Positions 24,392-37,060 of a stretch of 64,000 nt of DNA are shown here, one piece after another. Positions within the stretch are counted from its first letter, which is position 1, and every line of letters starts with the position of its first letter. This DNA is from Dugong dugon. Lineage: Eukaryota > Chordata > Mammalia > Sirenia > Dugongidae. A program made the translations under genes and the position numbers. The stretch covers positions 94,013,234-94,077,233 of the forward strand of contig CM057462.1 of NCBI GenBank assembly GCA_030035585.1, written 5' to 3'. The notes beneath the pieces were generated by a model, which was not told where the DNA came from, searched no databases, and worked only from the letters and a program-made list of their open reading frames with translations.

Positions 24392-24554
24392 ACCAAAACC
24401 AAACCCGTTGCCGTCAAGTTGATTCTGACTCATAGTGACCTTATAGGACAAAGTAGACTGCCCCGTAGGGTTTCCAGGGAATGGATAATGGATTTGAACT
24501 GCTGATCTTTTGGTTAGCAGCTGAGCTTTTAACCACTGTGCCACTAGGGCTCCT
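24392..24554 (-). mobile_element. AfroSINE (short form), antisense
   Basis: Tail CAAGTTGATTCTGACTCATA and head GTGCCACTAGGGCTCC. TAATGAC flanks it. A separate small antisense tail piece lies at about 24298-24330. Confidence 0.9.
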
Positions 24555-24729
24555 GAATAATGACAGTTTTCCAAAAACGGTTTAAAATGGATTGGTCAGA
24601 CTGCACTTACCTGACATTCTGTTCTTGGCAGCAGATTGATGTGAGAATTATACCTGAATTACTTTGATGATTTCCTCAGTCCAACTTGAGACATTGATGT
24701 AAATTGACTTAAGGAACACTAAAGCTACC

Positions 24730-24936
24730 ACGGAGTCCCTGGGATGTGCAAACGGCTAATGTACCCGGTTGCTAACTGAAGGGTTGGAGGTTTGAGTATA
24801 CCCAGAGGTGCCTTGGAAGAAAGGCTTCACCATCTACTTCTAAGAAATTATCCATCGAAAACCCTGTGGAGCACAGTTCTACTCTGACACACATAGGATC
24901 TTCATGAGTCAGAGGTGACTCGACAGCAACTGGTTA
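24730..24936 (+). mobile_element. AfroSINE, second subfamily, 9-bp target duplication
   Basis: AAAGCTACC flanks it at 24721-24729 and 24937-24945. It has the ACCCAGAGGTGCCTTGGAAG and CTCTGACACACATAGGATC subfamily marks. Confidence 0.92.
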
Positions 24937-25559
24937 AAAGCTACCGTGCCACCTTACAGAATTCATCATTTAGGCCACCATTTCATATTGTATGACCTGA
25001 AGCCTTAAGTTAGGATCTATAGGCCAAAGAATATCTTTAAGAGTCTTGAAGACAGATAAATACTGCTGCTCACTTTGTGGAGCACTTGTCCTAACCAGAG
25101 TGACAGCCCCTCTCCAGAGCCTGCGATACTCCAGGCCTGTGACATTGTACCTCAGATTTTGGTGGGAACCCACCCCAGTCCCAGGGCCCTTGTGGCTGCC
25201 TCAGAGTCTAGGAGACCACACCTATTTGAGCAGCCTCTGCCCTTGCCCTCTTTTACAGTTCTCTTGACTCTGAGACCAAACCTATCACTGCCTGGGACCC
25301 TGAGCCAGTCTGGTACAAATGACTCATGCCAGAATTATTCTGTTTGAGACTAGTCACTTCCAACTTCCAACTGTGCCTTTCATCTCTGTGATTCTTGGTC
25401 ACTAATGAAAGGGTAAGTCATCCCTCAATGTCCCATTTTTCTTTTATCTCCTCTTTATCTACTGTTGAATCCCCCCTTAATTGTTTACTCTGAACCTTAG
25501 TTTTCACAACTTTAAAATGGGGATAATGCCCAGCTGGCAGTTATTGTGACTTCTGAGGT

Positions 25560-26330
25560 ATTTATTCTTTTATTCAAAAAGTATTTAGCAACTACTATGT
25601 GCCAGGCATAAGGAGCCGTGGTGGTACAGTGGTTAAGGGCTCGCCTGCTAACTGAAAGGTCAGTGGTTTGAACCTACCAGCCGTCCCATGAGAGAAAGAT
25701 GTGGCAATCTGCGTCCGTAGTGATTACAGCCTTGGAAACAATATGGGACAGTTCTACTCTGTCCTGTAGGGTCACTATGAGTCAGAATCAACTCGACAGC
25801 AACAGGTTTTGTTTTTTTTTTTGGTATGTGCAGGCACTATTCTAGGCATTAAGGATATAACAGTAAATAAGATTTTAAAAAGCTCTGCCCTCATGTAGCT
25901 TACGTTCTAGCAGGAAGAGAAGTACTCAAGAAATAAAGTCAATCACATACCATCAGACAAATGGTGATGAATACTATGAAGAAAAATAAAGCAAGGTGAA
26001 CAGGGGTGTCAGGAATAGGTTGGAGGTGCAGTTTAACAGGTAGTCAGAGAAGTCCTGACTGACAAGGTTCAATTTAAACCAGACTTGTAGGAGCTAAGGG
26101 AATGTGTGGCTATTTGGTGCAGGAGCATTCCAAGCAGGAGTAACATGAACTGTAAATGTCCTAAGGTGGGAGCCTGCTATTTGAGAACAGCAAGGATGCC
26201 AGTGTGGCTGGCGCAGAGTGATGGACAGAGAGACGAGGTAAGAGAGGTACCAGGGCCCTAATGGGTAGGGTTTTGTAGGTAACTTTAAAATTCTGGCTTT
26301 TCCTCTGCATGTAATCTGTCTGGCACATCA
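25560..26330 (+). repeat. Copy of the old dispersed repeat, with its 5' start
   Basis: AACTACTATGTGCCAGGCA ... GCCCTCATGTAGCTTACGTT ... GCATTCCAAGCAGGAG ... CCAGTGTGGCTGGCGCAGAG. It shows the order of the family's segments and is split by an AfroSINE. Confidence 0.55.
25609..25824 (+). mobile_element. AfroSINE in an older repeat
   Basis: Head GAGCCGTGGTGGTACAGTG. It splits an older repeat, so TATGTGCCAGGCA on the left and TATGTGCAGGCA on the right are its target duplication. Confidence 0.92.
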
Positions 26331-26619
26331 GGGATGCTCAGCAAATAGTAACTGGAATGTTGAGGATGAGGATGCTGCCGTGATGCTCTGCCCTTTTGGT
26401 AGAAGACAGATGAGATTCTTTAAAATAATTACTTTTTATGTCCCTGGAACAGCAGCATAGTAGACTAGCAAGAGCCCAGAGATCTGATGTTAAGTCCCAG
26501 TTCTTCTGTTGACCCTCAGTGAGCCCAAACTTAATTTATTAAACTGAAAATTCCTGCTCTTTCCACATTATCGGGTTGATGTGAAGAATAAAAGATAAGT
26601 AAGTTTATATGAATACTGC

Positions 26620-26656
26620 CTTGGGCTCGGTTCTCGAGAGAAGCGAAACCAGTGGT

Positions 26657-26740
<84 letters not shown>

Positions 26741-27235
26741 ATATATGCATATGTGTGTATAGATATATATAGAGAGAGATTTATCTCAAGGAAATGGCTC
26801 ACACAGTTTTAGAAGTTGGCAGTTCGTAAGTCCATGGGTTAGGCATTAGGCTGGAGGCTTCTCCTGACTCACATAGCTGCAGCGGCTGACAAATCCAAGA
26901 TCAGCAGGTAAGATGGCAGGCGGCTGGTTCACAGCCTTTGGAGGCTGATGAATCCCAAGATCGGCAGGCAGGTTGCTCAAGTCCCAAGAACCAGAGATCA
27001 GATAATGACAAGCTGGATGCTGGATTCAGAGCAATATATGTATATATTGGATGCAGGCCACACCCCCGAGAAAACTCCTCTTACAACTGATTGCATGATC
27101 ACATCAGATCACATCATGGCAGACGACTACATCATTACATAACTGCTAAACTACATCATTATATAACTGCCAAACTACTGAGAATCATGGCCCAGCCAAG
27201 TTGATACACAACCTTAACCATCACAAATACTTTGT
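26620..27235. repeat. Interspersed repeat around the GT array, unassigned
   Basis: Begins GGTTCTCGAGAGAAGCG and ends AAGTTGATACACAACCTTAACCATCAC. Both ends resemble a common mammalian interspersed repeat that carries a TG/TA microsatellite near its start; I cannot name it safely. Confidence 0.5.
26658..26736. repeat. (GT)n microsatellite, about 39 units
   Basis: Perfect GT array, followed by AT-rich ATGTATATATGCATATG. The six-frame His-Thr and Cys-Val frames across it are artefacts. Confidence 0.98.
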
Positions 27236-27243
27236 AAACAAAG

Positions 27244-27533
27244 TTGTTGTTAGAGGTTGTCAAGTAGGCCCCAACTCATGGCGACCCCATGCACAATGGG
27301 ATTGGACTGTTGTGATCCATAGGGTTTTCATTGGTTGATTTTTGTAAGTAGATCACCAGGCCTTTTCCCTAGTCCATCTTAGTCTGGAAACTACTGAAAC
27401 CTGTTTAGCATCACAGCAACACACAAACCTCCACTGACAGATGAGTAGTGGCTGTGCCTGAGGTGCATCGGCCCAGAATGGAACCTGGGTCTCCTACATG
27501 GAAGGCAAGAAGTCTACCACTCTACCACCACTT
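27244..27533 (-). mobile_element. tRNA-Gly-headed SINE, antisense
   Basis: Antisense tail TTGTTGTTAGAGGTTGTCAA, body GTCCATCTTAGTCTGGAAAC and head (reverse of the tRNA-Gly part) TCTACCACTCTACCACCAC. Confidence 0.87.
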
Positions 27534-28229
27534 CCATATTGTTAATAATAGATGACAATATATAGGAAACATAAAGGCTAAGTTTGCCGACTTATTCTTG
27601 AATCACGGACTTGGAAGTTATCAAATCCACCTTCTCTCAGAGCAGAATTGCTTTGTGATGTGAATGCTTCTATAAAAGGGACTCTCATTGGTGCAAAACA
27701 CAGCAAAGCTTTCTCTTCTTGATTTGGATTCTGTAGTACAGTTAACACAGCCTGCACGTGGATTAGGTTTTTGGAAGATGTGTCACACTGCTGCCTCAAG
27801 GTACACTTGTACTATCAGCAGCTTAAGACCGAGTGTTTGTGCTGAATTTACCAGTCTGTAACCCAGAGTAAGCTCACTGTGATAAGGTATTGAACGGTAT
27901 CAGGAAAGTAGATTTAAGGAGCTTTACTATTAAAACCTTAGGTAGGTGATGAAAGGGGCAAACAGAAAGCTGTCGAGTGGGAAGCTGATGGAAGTAGCAG
28001 GTGTGCTGTGCCCGGGTTGAGTTCCCTTGTGAGTGGGTGGTGACTAATAACTAGAAGTACTGAGCTGTAATTGTGGCAGAGAGCACAGAACCACGGTGAC
28101 TCCCAAAACTCTCAGAAAATCTCAAGAAAAGAATTAAATATGGGTGAGTGGGTGAATGGGAGCCTTTCCTTCCTGCTGCCTTTTGATTGAGTTGGGAAGC
28201 CAGCTGAGCTCCCAGCAGAGCTCTACCAA

Positions 28230-28440
28230 GAGGAATAGCACCGTTGACTCAGCACTCAATATGTGCCTAACACTTAGCATCTTAAACATTTTATAGGGGT
28301 TGTCTCTTTTAATCCTCAGAACGGCCTTATGCAGTAGGCATTGCCCTTGTTTTACCTGTGTGGAAACTAAGGATCAGAGAAGTTAGGAAACTTGTTGAAG
28401 TTCTGACAGCTATGACTGGGTAGAGCTGGGATTGAAATTC
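28230..28440 (-). repeat. MIR
   Basis: CACTCAATATGTGCCTAACAC ... TTTTAATCCTCAGAACGGCC ... GAAACTAAGGATCAGAGAAG. Confidence 0.75.
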
Positions 28441-28695
28441 GGGTGTGTCTCATTCCAAAGCTTATGCTCATAACTGACATGCTTTACTGATTCCTGAGTG
28501 TGTCTGGCTTAAGGCTGCTTCTCCTCACTTTTGAAGCAGCAACTGGAACCCAGGTCTTTGATCTCTGGTCCAGTGTTCTCACTGTTATGCTTTGCTCTTT
28601 CCCCTTCCACACCAGTTTCTTTAGCAGTAAGACACTGACACGTGCTTGAGATTCCCTGGATAGGAATGACATAAATAGGTGGCTGTGACAGGTCT

Positions 28696-28862
28696 AAGGA
28701 GCTCTGGTGGCACAGTAGCTAAGTGCCTGTCTGCTAACCAAAACATGTGGCAGTCTGCTTCTGTAAATATTTACAGCCTTGGAAACCTTGTAGAGCAGTT
28801 CTGCTGTGTCCTGTAGGGTCGTTATGAGTCGGAATTGACTCAGTAACAATGGGTAACGGGTA
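28696..28862 (+). mobile_element. AfroSINE lacking its B box, 10-bp target duplication
   Basis: TGACAGGTCT flanks it at 28686-28695 and 28863-28872. The sequence passes from CTGCTAACCAAAACATG straight to TGGCAGTCTGC, so the B box region is missing. Confidence 0.9.
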
Positions 28863-29778
28863 TGACAGGTCTTGACTCAGGATTTTAATGAATCTGGAAC
28901 TATTTGCCTCCGTTTGGGACCTTCCTTGCCATTTCTCCTCTTCCAGTGAACCTAGGTGAAGGAGCCTTATTCTTCAAAGTTGTTTGTACCTGCTTATAAG
29001 TGGAGTTAAACCTAAAAGAAAAATGCGGGCAGATAACAAGTGCTTACTGAGTATTGAACTTCCACTGTTGTTACTGAGAAGTTTGGAGGTTCTTAATCAG
29101 GAGTAATTATCAGAATCACCTGGAGAACTTTTAAAACATACCTAAGTCCTGATCCTGCTATATGTTCTACTCCAGGAAGTTTGGGATGGGGCCTGGCCAT
29201 CCATAATCTTTCCCCACTCCCCTTTTAAATCTTCCCTGGTGATTTTGATGTGCCCCATCAGATGGAGGACCTTGAAGTTGTGGAATGACTTATTTCTGTA
29301 CCTGCTACCTCAAAACCATTGAAGTGGTTGTACTGCAACAATATTAACACCTTAAAATATAACTCTTCCATTTTAGCTTGCGTTACCTACTCAAGGGCTT
29401 TCATATTTTCCATGGTTATGTGAACTTCAGTCTATTTTGAGTGTGGAAGGACATAATAGGATCCACTGCCCGAACAGAGGACTTCTGAGCCACCAGAATT
29501 ATTCTCTGTGGTTGTTAGCAGGTCTGAATGTGAAAACCCAGTAGGTAGGTACTGCCCAACATATTTTTGAAGTCTAGTCCTGCTGAGTTCAACTTGCTTT
29601 GTATACAGATGTGTTCCTCCAGAGGGCTCCAGAGTGCAGAAACTGCTGTAGGGGAGCTGAGCAGGCTGGCGTGCACCTTCATTAAACAAGGAAACTTAAG
29701 CCAGTGAGATTTGAGCCTTTACTTATTGAAAGAACTAATTTTATATATATATTTTTTTTTAGAGCTCTCTAGTCTTTC

Positions 29779-30099
29779 TTGAGGGCAGTGGTGGTTCAGC
29801 TGTAGAATCTCACCTTCCATGTGGGATACTCGTGTTGGATTCCTGGCCACTGCACCTCATGTGTAGCCACCACCCTCTGTTATTGGATCCTTGAGTTTTG
29901 CTATGATGCTGAACAGGTTTCAATGGAGTTTCCAGACTAAGACATACTAGGAAAAAAGATCTGGTAATCTACTTCTGAAAGCCAGCCTGTGCAAACCCTG
30001 TGGATCACGGTGGTCTTATCCAAAAGCGAGCGGTGTTTTATTCTGTTGTGCATAGGGTTGCCATGAGTTGGGGACCGACTTGACAGCAGCTAACAATAG
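29779..30099 (+). mobile_element. tRNA-Gly-headed SINE, 9-bp target duplication
   Basis: Head GGCAGTGGTGGTTCAGCTGT, body GAACAGGTTTCAATGGAG and tail TGTTGTGCATAGGGTTGCC. TAGTCTTTC flanks it at 29770-29778 and 30100-30108. Confidence 0.9.
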
Positions 30100-30925
30100 T
30101 AGTCTTTCCTAATGTTCTCTTTTATTTCTCAATCTCCACCCAAAGGCTAAAGAATGTTTTTTTTGTCAGGGATCCCCAAGTGATGCTAGAAAACAGGGCA
30201 GGGACTGTGACTGAGAACACAGGTCTTGAGAGGCATGATCTCTAAAATCTTTGTTCATACTTATCAGTAAAGATGTCAAGTTTGCATCTTTACTATATGG
30301 ATGTTTATCTATGTGTAAATTATGAACACAGCTTTAATAATGTGTACCTTATAAAATGTACACTCCAAGATAGAAATGTGAAACATAAGTTAAAAATATA
30401 ATAAAGTTCTAATATTTTCTTTCTGTACTCCTGTAGGGTCATTTTGGAAACTATAGCATTAGCAGATGGCTTTTCCTTGATGTGGAAGGGACTTGGGGAC
30501 AGAGACTAGAGATGTTCTTGGGCTTCTTTTGATGCAGCAACCTTCTAAATCCAGTTTTTTATTTTGAGGCTTTAAGGAAAGAGTGGGTTATACAGGAAAG
30601 ACCCCAGCAGATCAGTGAGAGATTGCCTGTATATGGGTGATTCACTGCCCTCACTTTGCTGGAATTTCAACATAGAATGTGCCAAGTGATAACAGAGAGA
30701 GTGATACACATTTTAAATCCCTGTCTCAGGAAGCTCATCCTCTAGGCCAGCGTCTGGTGCACAGTGTAGGAGAAGTTAGGCTAGAATGTTGAATAATGGA
30801 CTTAGCACAGTGCCAGAGCCTGCCAGCAGAGTGCTGTCTTGAGCATCCTGAGTCTGGTCTACAGTGAGCTGTTGAGGAGAGGGGGCATGGAGGGAACGAC
30901 CTGGTTGGGGAGATCTTTGAGGGAA

Positions 30926-31140
30926 GGGTCCTTGGGTGGCACAAATGGATAAGTGCTCAGCTATTAACCAGAAGGTTGGAGGTTTGAATCCACCCTGAGG
31001 CACTTGGGAAGAAAGGCCTGGCAGTTTACTTCCAAAAGGTCACAACCACTGAAAATGCTATGGAGCATAGTTCTGCTCTGACACACATGGGGCCACCATG
31101 AGTTGGAATCAATTCAGCGGTAACTGATTTTGTTTTTGTG
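30926..31140 (+). mobile_element. AfroSINE, second subfamily
   Basis: Head GGGTCCTTGGGTGGCAC, then AGAAAGGCCTGGCAGTTTAC and CTCTGACACACATGGGGCC. Confidence 0.9.
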
Positions 31141-32879
31141 TTTTAGTATTCAAAAGAGAATTTTGTGGGAAAAATAAAGGAGGCAGGGTTTTATATGGAT
31201 TCTCCTGAGACCCTTCAACCCAAGCCCCTGGTCTGTGTAGCCATAGATTGAACTGAGCCTTGAGGGCTCACACTGGTCCAAATCTTGCTCCTTAGCGACC
31301 CAGATGGCATCCTACTGTTAACTACCTGGTGACCTATCACATATTTGAGATCCCAGGATATACCCAGGTGCTATGAGGCACCAATTCTAAAATCCAGTTT
31401 GATTTTGAATTTAATAATCAAAAGAGAAGTTGCTTAATAAACTGGTATTAAAGCAGCTGAGCCATTTCATAATAGGAGAATGTTATCTACTGAGTTTACA
31501 GAGGTCAAAAGAGTCATAAAATTTCACAGCATTAAACTGAAATTTTAAAATAAGACAATCTGCCGAAATAAGAATGGTCACTGGATGGACAGTTACTCTA
31601 GTGTTTCACTTAAATGTTTGTCCACTATGTGCGAGGCATTGCCACCTTCTAAGGCTAAAGCCTAAGTGTCCATAGTGTACGTGATCTTAGGTAGATATGA
31701 TTTGACCTGTCACTTCTCCAAATGTCAAGTATGAATCTGAGTTATAACCTGATCTAAGAGAAATTATGTTGAGATTTGGATAAATCTCTAGCTAGTCAGC
31801 AATTCTCTATTTAAAAATAAAATTTGCTTTTTCCATTGTGAAAATATGCTCATTAAAAAAAAAGAAACTCTAGAAGGTAGAAAGGAATCGCCCATCTTCC
31901 CACTGCTGAGGAGAACCACCACAAGCATACTTTACAGAGTAATTTCCCAACATGTGGGTGCTTTTGTAAGAAGGGAATGCTTGGCCAGAGAATCAGTGTG
32001 GGAGGAAGGAGACGATACAGCTGGGTGGCGGTTGGCACAAGAGGCAGTGCCTCGGCTGAAAGATTAGAAATACCTGAGTTTCTCTGTTGAAGCCAGCCCC
32101 AGTGCAAGATGGATCACAAGATGTGAAAACAGTTTCTTCTGATGCTCTCTGTAGAGTTGGAGTAACCCTTTTGCCTAGTGGGAACTTGTGGTTAGGCACA
32201 TGGTAGCTAGGGAACAGAGATGAGTTCTTGAAAGTAAGCTTTTCCACACCTGTTTCAACTTGCTTTGTCTTTCTCTGACATAAGAATAGGCTTGAAACAT
32301 GCTCTAGATTTGGTACTCTTTTTTCTTGTGTCCTTTTGGGAAGAGATGCAATTTAATTTGTATCCTTTCTGTAGTAAACAACATCAAAATTTAGGTACTT
32401 GTAGCATTGGATAATTTCTCTTTTTTGGAGTAATTAGAAAATAAACTTCAGGTTTAATAGAGAACATTTAGAGCAGTGATCCTCAAACTATCTGTAACGA
32501 AACTCCAGTTTTATTTTTCCCCAATCCATTGTAATTCAGTCCTTTTGTAGAATACAATAAAAATAAATTATTATAAAAACTAAAAAAAAAAAGAAAAACC
32601 CAAAGATATAAAAAATTCAAGTCCAGACGGACTTAATACTAACAGACTTAATATTACTCTAATTGCTATAAAATTTTTAAATGCTTCTCAGTTTCTGTAC
32701 TTATTGTGACCCAGACCAACACCAGACCACACTTTGAGTTTTGTAAGACATAAGGAATAGATGACTTCTGCTGGAACTTACAACCTTAGATGCAAAGCAT
32801 AAGCAAATTCATCAGGGCATAAACTTTGGAAATAGCCCCAAGGCCATATGTTAAATTGCTCATCTGTGTTAGTTTTTAG

Positions 32880-33270
32880 GAGCTAAAGGATATAGCAATG
32901 ATCAAGACAAAGTTCCTTTTCTCAGAGAGTGAGGTGGGGATAGGAAATAAATATAATCACTAAGAAATTATTCATAGTAATAAATAATAGAAAACAAAAA
33001 GGGTAAGAAGATAATGGGAGGGGAATGGGGCTACTTTAAATTTGCTAGGTCAAGAAGCCTCCCTGAGGAAGTCACATATAAGCTCATATCCCAAATGATA
33101 AAAAATAAGACATTCAAAACCTGCAGAAGAATATTTTAGGCAGAGGACAACAGGTACAAAGGCCATGGGGCACAGGTATCCTTGGCATGTTCGAGGATAG
33201 AAAGGAGACAGTGAGGCCTACCACAAGCAATGTTGAAAGTGAGTTGATGAGACCAAAGTTGTCTTTCAGG
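32880..33270 (+). repeat. Copy of the old dispersed repeat
   Basis: AGGATATAGCAATGATCAAG ... CAGGTACAAAGGCCATGGGG ... CTTGGCATGTTCGAGG. Confidence 0.5.
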
Positions 33271-34157
33271 CAACATGTCTTTTCAGACTAGACGAAAGAA
33301 GGATTAGTTAGAGGGGTATGGATAAGTAAAATGGTATATTGTGTGCAACCCAAAGATGAAGCCATGGAAACAGGTGAGTTGAGTTACAACTAGGAAACAT
33401 TTCGGACCCAGAAAACTCAGCCTCATCAAAGACCTTGTCCAGAGTCCTGCTGTATGGAGAGGAGAGGAACAGAGGCCTGCTTCTCTGTGGGAGAGAGGTG
33501 GATGAGGAGCCAGGGAAGGATGGCCTTGGAGACAGGGGCCTGGGCTCATAGAGAGGCAAGAATAAGGAGAGCTTTGTAGGGAGCATTGGAGAGAGTTCTC
33601 ATCAGTGGCTGGCAAGCAACAGGTACCTAAAGCAGGACAAAGAGACTCCTTAGGGTGGATTTGTCATATTTAACTCAATAAGCACTCTGAAATCAACTTG
33701 GCATTTATACCACTTGGAATTTCAATACAAAGTACAGCACATTCCTGTTTAAACAACTGACTTCCTGCAGTAGGGAAAGCAGTTCTTTGAATATTAAGTG
33801 TTTTAGGGCCATGAAGACCCATCTTTAAGTTGTCATCTTAATGCTTTCCAATGATGGAAGAGTGGAGAGACGGACTAGTGTGAAGTGATTTAAAAACTTT
33901 CTCTTCTGCATGTTGCATCTCCTAACGTACTTTCCTTCTATCTCACCGCCCCACTGGCTGTAAACCTAACTAGGATTTAAAGAACATTTTTTGAAAAGTG
34001 GTAGATACAGTAAGGTTATATCACCAGAGCATACAGACTATGCATTCCTACCTCAGTCAAACCTGGAACTAAATTTCAAGCAGGTCAGTCCCTTGGCGGG
34101 GGGGTGGAATGTAGTTTGGGGTCACCTAACTACTGAGGTCAAACAGAGCATATTCTT

Positions 34158-34306
34158 TTTTTTTAAATTTTTTGTTTTATTGTACTTTAGATGAAGGTTT
34201 ACAGAACAAATAGTTTCTCATTGAACAGTCAGTACACATGTTGTTTTATGACATTGGTTAGCAACCCCATAGCAGGTCAACACTCTCCTTTCTTGACCTT
34301 GGAGGA

Positions 34307-34354
<48 letters not shown>

Positions 34355-34955
34355 GTGAAAATATACATAGCCAAAGTTACACCATTTCAAAAGTTTTTAC
34401 AAGTACAGTTCAGTGATATCGATTACATTCTTCTAGTTGTGCTGCTATTCTCACTATCCTTTTCCGAATTATTCCATCACCATTATTCTTAACTCACTGT
34501 CGCCTAGGCTTCCCATCAAACAGTTGCTGTTGTCAATTTGATCTCACATAGATAATTCTTTTTTTTTTTTCTACCTTAGATGAAGGTTTACAGAACAAAT
34601 AGTTTCTCATTAAACAGTACACCTGTTGCCCTATGACAGTGGTTTACAACCCCACGATATGTCAACACTGTCCCTTCTCAACCTTGAGTTCCCTATCATC
34701 AACTTGCCTGTCCACTCCTGCCTTCTAGTCCTTGTCCCTGGACTGCTGTGCCTCATTAGTCCTGTTTTGTTTTATGGAGCTGTCCAGTCCCTGGCTGAAC
34801 GGTGAACCTTGGGAGTGACTTCACCACTGAGCTAAAAGGGTGTCCAGGGGCCATACTCTTTGGTGTTTCTGCAGTCTGTTAGGCCAGTAAATCTGGTCTT
34901 TTTTTGTGAGTTAGAATTTTGTTCTACATCCTTCTCCCGCTCTGTCCAGGACCAG
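34158..34955 (-). mobile_element. L1-like 3' end insertion with perfect 15-bp target duplication
   Basis: Perfect direct repeat ACAGAGCATATTCTT at 34143-34157 and 34956-34970. In antisense the element reads T-run, module A, T45 (34309-34353), module B, T-run (about 34560), module A plus extension. The structure matches target-primed reverse transcription with 5' truncation. One target duplication encloses all modules, so they moved as one unit. Confidence 0.85.
34309..34353. repeat. 45-nt T homopolymer
   Basis: Uninterrupted run of 45 T between modules A and B of the L1-like insertion; it is an internal poly(A) in the element's own sense. Confidence 0.95.
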
Positions 34956-35212
34956 ACAGAGCATATTCTTAAAGAAGAAAAAAGACACGCCCATGAGCCC
35001 AAATTTTTATTCTCTTCTCGCATTTTGAAAACTAACGAGAATTTATATATGTTTTGCAATATCCAAATAGTTTTAAAAGCACCAGATCTTCTTGAGCTCA
35101 AACTTGCCCACCTTGGTTAAGAGTGCAAATTCAGCTGAAGGTCTGGATGAAGGCTTCTGCTTTAGTTGATTTATACTTCATGCGTATGACTTTGTGGTAG
35201 CCTAAGAATAAT

Positions 35213-35388
35213 AAGGAGCCCTGGTGGTGCAGTGGTTAAGAGCTTGGCTGCTAACCAAGAGGTCGGCAGTTCAAATCCACCAACTGCTCCTTGGAAGCCC
35301 TATGGGGCAGTTCTACTCTTTCCTATAGGGTCACTATGAGCCAGAAATCAACTCTATGGCAATGAGTTTGATTTTTTTTTTTTTTTTT
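35213..35388 (+). mobile_element. AfroSINE (short form), 10-bp target duplication
   Basis: TAAGAATAAT flanks it at 35203-35212 and 35389-35398. It is close to the family norm and has an 18-nt T tail, so it is a relatively young copy. Confidence 0.95.
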
Positions 35389-35454
35389 TAAGAATAATGT
35401 AAGCTGTTAGAGCTAAAATGGCACAAGATACACTTTTGTCCCTTTGCTTTTTTA

Positions 35455-35550
35455 ACAGAAGAGAAAATGGAGGCTCAGAGAGGTGATATAACTTGCCCAG
35501 AGTCACACAGGTAGTTAAGAGCTGAGCTGGGGTTGGAGCCAGGACTGTCT
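35455..35550 (-). repeat. MIR fragment
   Basis: AAATGGAGGCTCAGAGAGG ... CTTGCCCAGAGTCACACAG. Confidence 0.8.
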
Positions 35551-35685
35551 AGTGATTTTTACTTTAGCACTTTTTACTTTTATTATGTGACAACTCCTTA
35601 ATCCATTTGAGTCCTACTCAATTCTAAAGTAGCATATTTTCTTTTAATGTTAAATTTACAGGGGTAGATATAAATCCCTGGTTAA

Positions 35686-36000
<315 letters not shown>

Positions 36001-36039
36001 TAAATTGACAAGAAAAAAGCATAACATTTCAGTTGAAAA

Positions 36040-37060
36040 ATGAGTAAAGGATATGAGTAGGCTATTCAAAAAACCCAAATGTACATGGCCAATATTTTAA
36101 ATGCTCAAATTCACTAGTAGTCAGGGAACGCAAATTAACATAGAAATAGAATATCACTTTGGATCATTGGACTTGGCAAAATTAAAAAGATTGTAATACC
36201 ACTGAAGGGGATCTGGGAAGAATGTTACTGTTATCTTTATTAGATAATACAAAGTGTTAATAGTCGTCTTTTAAAGCAACCTACCAAAGAACATTAAAAT
36301 TTTTAAATGTTTCATTCAACCTATTTTTGGGTTATAGTCTATGGAAATGAAAGCATTGGTAGGTAGAATCTTGTATTCAGTGATGCTTATTTCAGTATTG
36401 TTTGTAGTGGCAAAAAAATAAAGTAAAATCCAAAACTTCACAAAACGTGTTTATCTGTATGAAAACAAAACAAAACCCATTGCCATCGAGGTATTTCCAA
36501 CTCATAGCGACCCTGTAGGACAGAGTAGAACTGCCCCATAGGGTTTCTTCCAAGGAGCAGCTGATGGATTTGGATTTGAACTGCCAATCTTTTGGTTAGC
36601 AGCTGAGCTCTTAACCATTGTACCATCAGGGCTCCTGTTCATCTATAGGAAACAGTTAAATAAACTAGAGAACATCCACATATTGAAGTATTGTGCAGTC
36701 AGTAAAAAGAATGAATTAGCAGTATACTGTTTGACCTGGAGAAATATTTCCTGTAAGTATATTGTTGAATGAGAAAAAAAAATTGCAGAAAAATCCCACT
36801 TTTGTAAACCCTTGACCACCCCTCTTTATGTATATCTGTTCGTGAGTATGTATGTGCTCTGTATCTTTATAAGAACAGGGGTAAAGAGATGAAGGGCTGG
36901 TAAAATGGCTGGAGCTGGGACTGAATTAAGGAATAGAGTCAGAGATGATTGAGGGAGTTAAGGGGACTGGGGAGGGCTAAAGGAATAAAAAGATGGTCCT
37001 TAAAAAGAAGTTTAAAATGTAACATCTAAAATGTAATGCAAATAAAGGTAGATGTTTAAA
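36040..37060 (+). repeat. Old L1M/HAL1-type 3' end split by an AfroSINE
   Basis: GGCCAATATTTTAAATGCTC, then ACTAGTAGTCAGGGAACGCA on the left, and GAAGTATTGTGCAGTCAGTA plus GAAAAATCCCACTTTTG on the right of the SINE. Confidence 0.7.
36461..36635 (-). mobile_element. AfroSINE (short form), antisense
   Basis: Tail CCATTGCCATCGAGG and head ATCAGGGCTCC. The flanks TGTTTATCTGTA and TGTTCATCTATA are a diverged target duplication. It is inserted in an old L1 3' end. Confidence 0.9.

Noticed and set aside
26568..26812. Open frames of His-Thr or Cys-Val repeats
   Set aside because: Translations of the GT microsatellite.
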